In this document: positions 6,037 through 6,897 of the stretch, in pieces | Numbering within the stretch: the stretch's first letter is position 1 | Layout of the letters: every line of letters starts with the position of its first letter | Source: Bifidobacterium breve | Lineage (GTDB): Bacteria; Actinomycetota; Actinomycetes; Mycobacteriales; Mycobacteriaceae | NCBI GenBank assembly: GCA_943331415.1 | Contig: CALQLM010000057.1 | Span: 1-6,897, forward strand | Direction: 5' to 3' | Length of the DNA stretch: 6,897 nt | The notes under the pieces: model-generated | Told to the model about the DNA's origin: nothing | The model's input: the letters and a program-made list of their open reading frames with translations, nothing else | Database searches by the model: none | Program-made: the position numbers and the translations under genes

Positions 6037-6897
6037 ATGCGACATCTGGTGTTCAGCGGACCGGGCGATCTGGCGTGGCAGGAATGCCCGGATCCGCGGT
6101 TGGGTGACCCACGAGATGCGCTGGTGCGTCCACTGGCTGTCGCCCGCTGCGATCTTGACCCGGTGATCGCCCTTGGGCTCTATCCGATTACCCCGCCATT
6201 CGCGATGGGCCACGAGATGGTGGGCGAGATCGTCGAGCTGGGCGACGCGGTGACGGGATTGGTGCCCGGTCAGCGGGTCATCGTTCCGTTCCAGGCGAGC
6301 TGCGGCGACTGTGTGCCCTGCCGCCGCGGACATTCCAACGCCTGTGCCGCGGTCCCACCCGGTACCGCGTTCGGACTCGGGCCGCATGGTGGTGTGGACC
6401 TCGGCGGTGCGCTGGCTGATCTGGTGCGCGTACCGTTCGCCGATCACGCGCTGCTGCCCCTGCCCGATGGTATGGATCCGGTGGTTGCCGCCGGGATTCC
6501 GGACAATGTCAGCGACGGATACCGCTGTGTGGCAGGACCTCTCGCGGAGATGCCGGGCGCGCCGGTTCTCGTCGTGGGCGGACTCGCGCCCTCGGTCGGG
6601 TTGTACGCGGTCGCCTCGGCAGTAGCGCTCGGTAGTGAGCGGGTCGTCTATGTCGATCACGACCTGGAACGACTCAGGCTCGCAGGCACTCTCGGCGCCG
6701 TGGCGGTGGAAGCACCGCTGGATGCACTCAACGATGCGGTGGGTGACGAACGGTTTCCGATCACCGTTGACGCCTGCGTCCTTGATGCCGGACGCGACCT
6801 TGCGCTGGCGGCCACAGCGCCGTGCGGCACCTGCACGAGTGTGTCCGGGGGCGCGACCGCAACGGCGAGGATGCCTCTGCAGGCCATGTATCTGAAG
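6037..6897 (+). CDS. Zinc-dependent medium-chain alcohol dehydrogenase (3' end outside window)
   Basis: Cytosolic MDR-family NAD(P)-dependent dehydrogenase, expected to oxidise an alcohol or reduce an aldehyde; substrate unknown. The frame is open for 287 codons to the window edge, with no stop seen; the family is usually about 340-390 residues. The catalytic zinc site is given by Cys38 (ARCD) and Gly58-His59-Glu60. Structural zinc ligands Cys89, 92, 95 and 103 have the standard C-x2-C-x2-C-x7-C spacing. The Rossmann part starts at about 176 with VLVVGGLAPSVGL, where the usual third glycine of GGG is Leu183, and the acidic Asp ending the second strand is in VVYVDHD, favouring NAD over NADP. 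The start MRHLVFSGPGDLAW is typical of the family and sits behind GGAGG. It forms a tight unit with the 22-residue peptide, so any regulation by that peptide would act here. An antisense frame of 221 codons over this region is a shadow. Confidence 0.9.
   Translation, partial: MRHLVFSGPGDLAWQECPDPRLGDPRDALVRPLAVARCDLDPVIALGLYPITPPFAMGHEMVGEIVELGDAVTGLVPGQRVIVPFQASCGDCVPCRRGHSNACAAVPPGTAFGLGPHGGVDLGGALADLVRVPFADHALLPLPDGMDPVVAAGIPDNVSDGYRCVAGPLAEMPGAPVLVVGGLAPSVGLYAVASAVALGSERVVYVDHDLERLRLAGTLGAVAVEAPLDALNDAVGDERFPITVDACVLDAGRDLALAATAPCGTCTSVSGGATATARMPLQAMYLK

Noticed and set aside
5995..6660. Minus-strand frame of 221 codons opposite the dehydrogenase
   Set aside because: The plus strand encodes a clear zinc dehydrogenase with all zinc ligands; the antisense frame is Arg/His-rich and shows no family features.

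Overview
The window looks like a piece of a high-GC actinobacterial chromosome, almost certainly a mycobacterium (Mycobacterium or Mycolicibacterium type). The reasons are strong GC third-position bias, GTG starts, TANNNT promoters placed directly before start codons, and protein families typical of the genus: a FolD very close to the mycobacterial enzyme, an Rv1747-like FHA-ABC exporter, and a secreted protein carrying the mycobacterial cadherin-like module with its HGLAG..NLLTFGL..G tail. Nearly every base is assigned to a gene; the longest gap between genes is 50 bases. I see no tRNA, rRNA, CRISPR array, insertion sequence or attachment site.

Layout. Positions 1-603 (minus strand, cut at the left edge) hold folD, of one-carbon folate metabolism. 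Diverging from it, 619-1815 encodes an old-yellow-enzyme-type FMN oxidoreductase with a four-cysteine C-terminal cluster. After 11 bases, 1827-4283 encodes an 818-residue half-transporter with two N-terminal FHA domains, an ABC ATPase and a six-segment ABC-2/ABCG-type membrane domain. After 29 bases, 4313-5914 encodes an exported alpha/beta hydrolase with an N-terminal cadherin-like module. After 50 bases comes a two-gene unit: an unrecognised 22-residue peptide (5965-6033), then, 3 bases after its stop, a zinc-dependent alcohol dehydrogenase (6037-6897) that runs off the right edge.

Expression signals divide the window. The oxidoreductase, hydrolase and probably folD seem to be leaderless: a -10-like hexamer lies six bases before the start codon and no Shine-Dalgarno sequence is present. 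The folD and oxidoreductase -10 boxes overlap on opposite strands, which suggests one bidirectional promoter. The peptide-dehydrogenase unit is the opposite: both cistrons have the same CGGAGGT Shine-Dalgarno sequence, and that of the dehydrogenase is formed by the last codons of the peptide.

The genes do not form one obvious pathway. folD is housekeeping. The oxidoreductase and exporter may be co-transcribed, and the exporter and hydrolase both act at the cell envelope, but a shared substrate is not visible. The most unusual element is the 22-residue Trp-Trp / Gly-Gly-Gly peptide ahead of the dehydrogenase, which would be missed by gene callers with a length cutoff.
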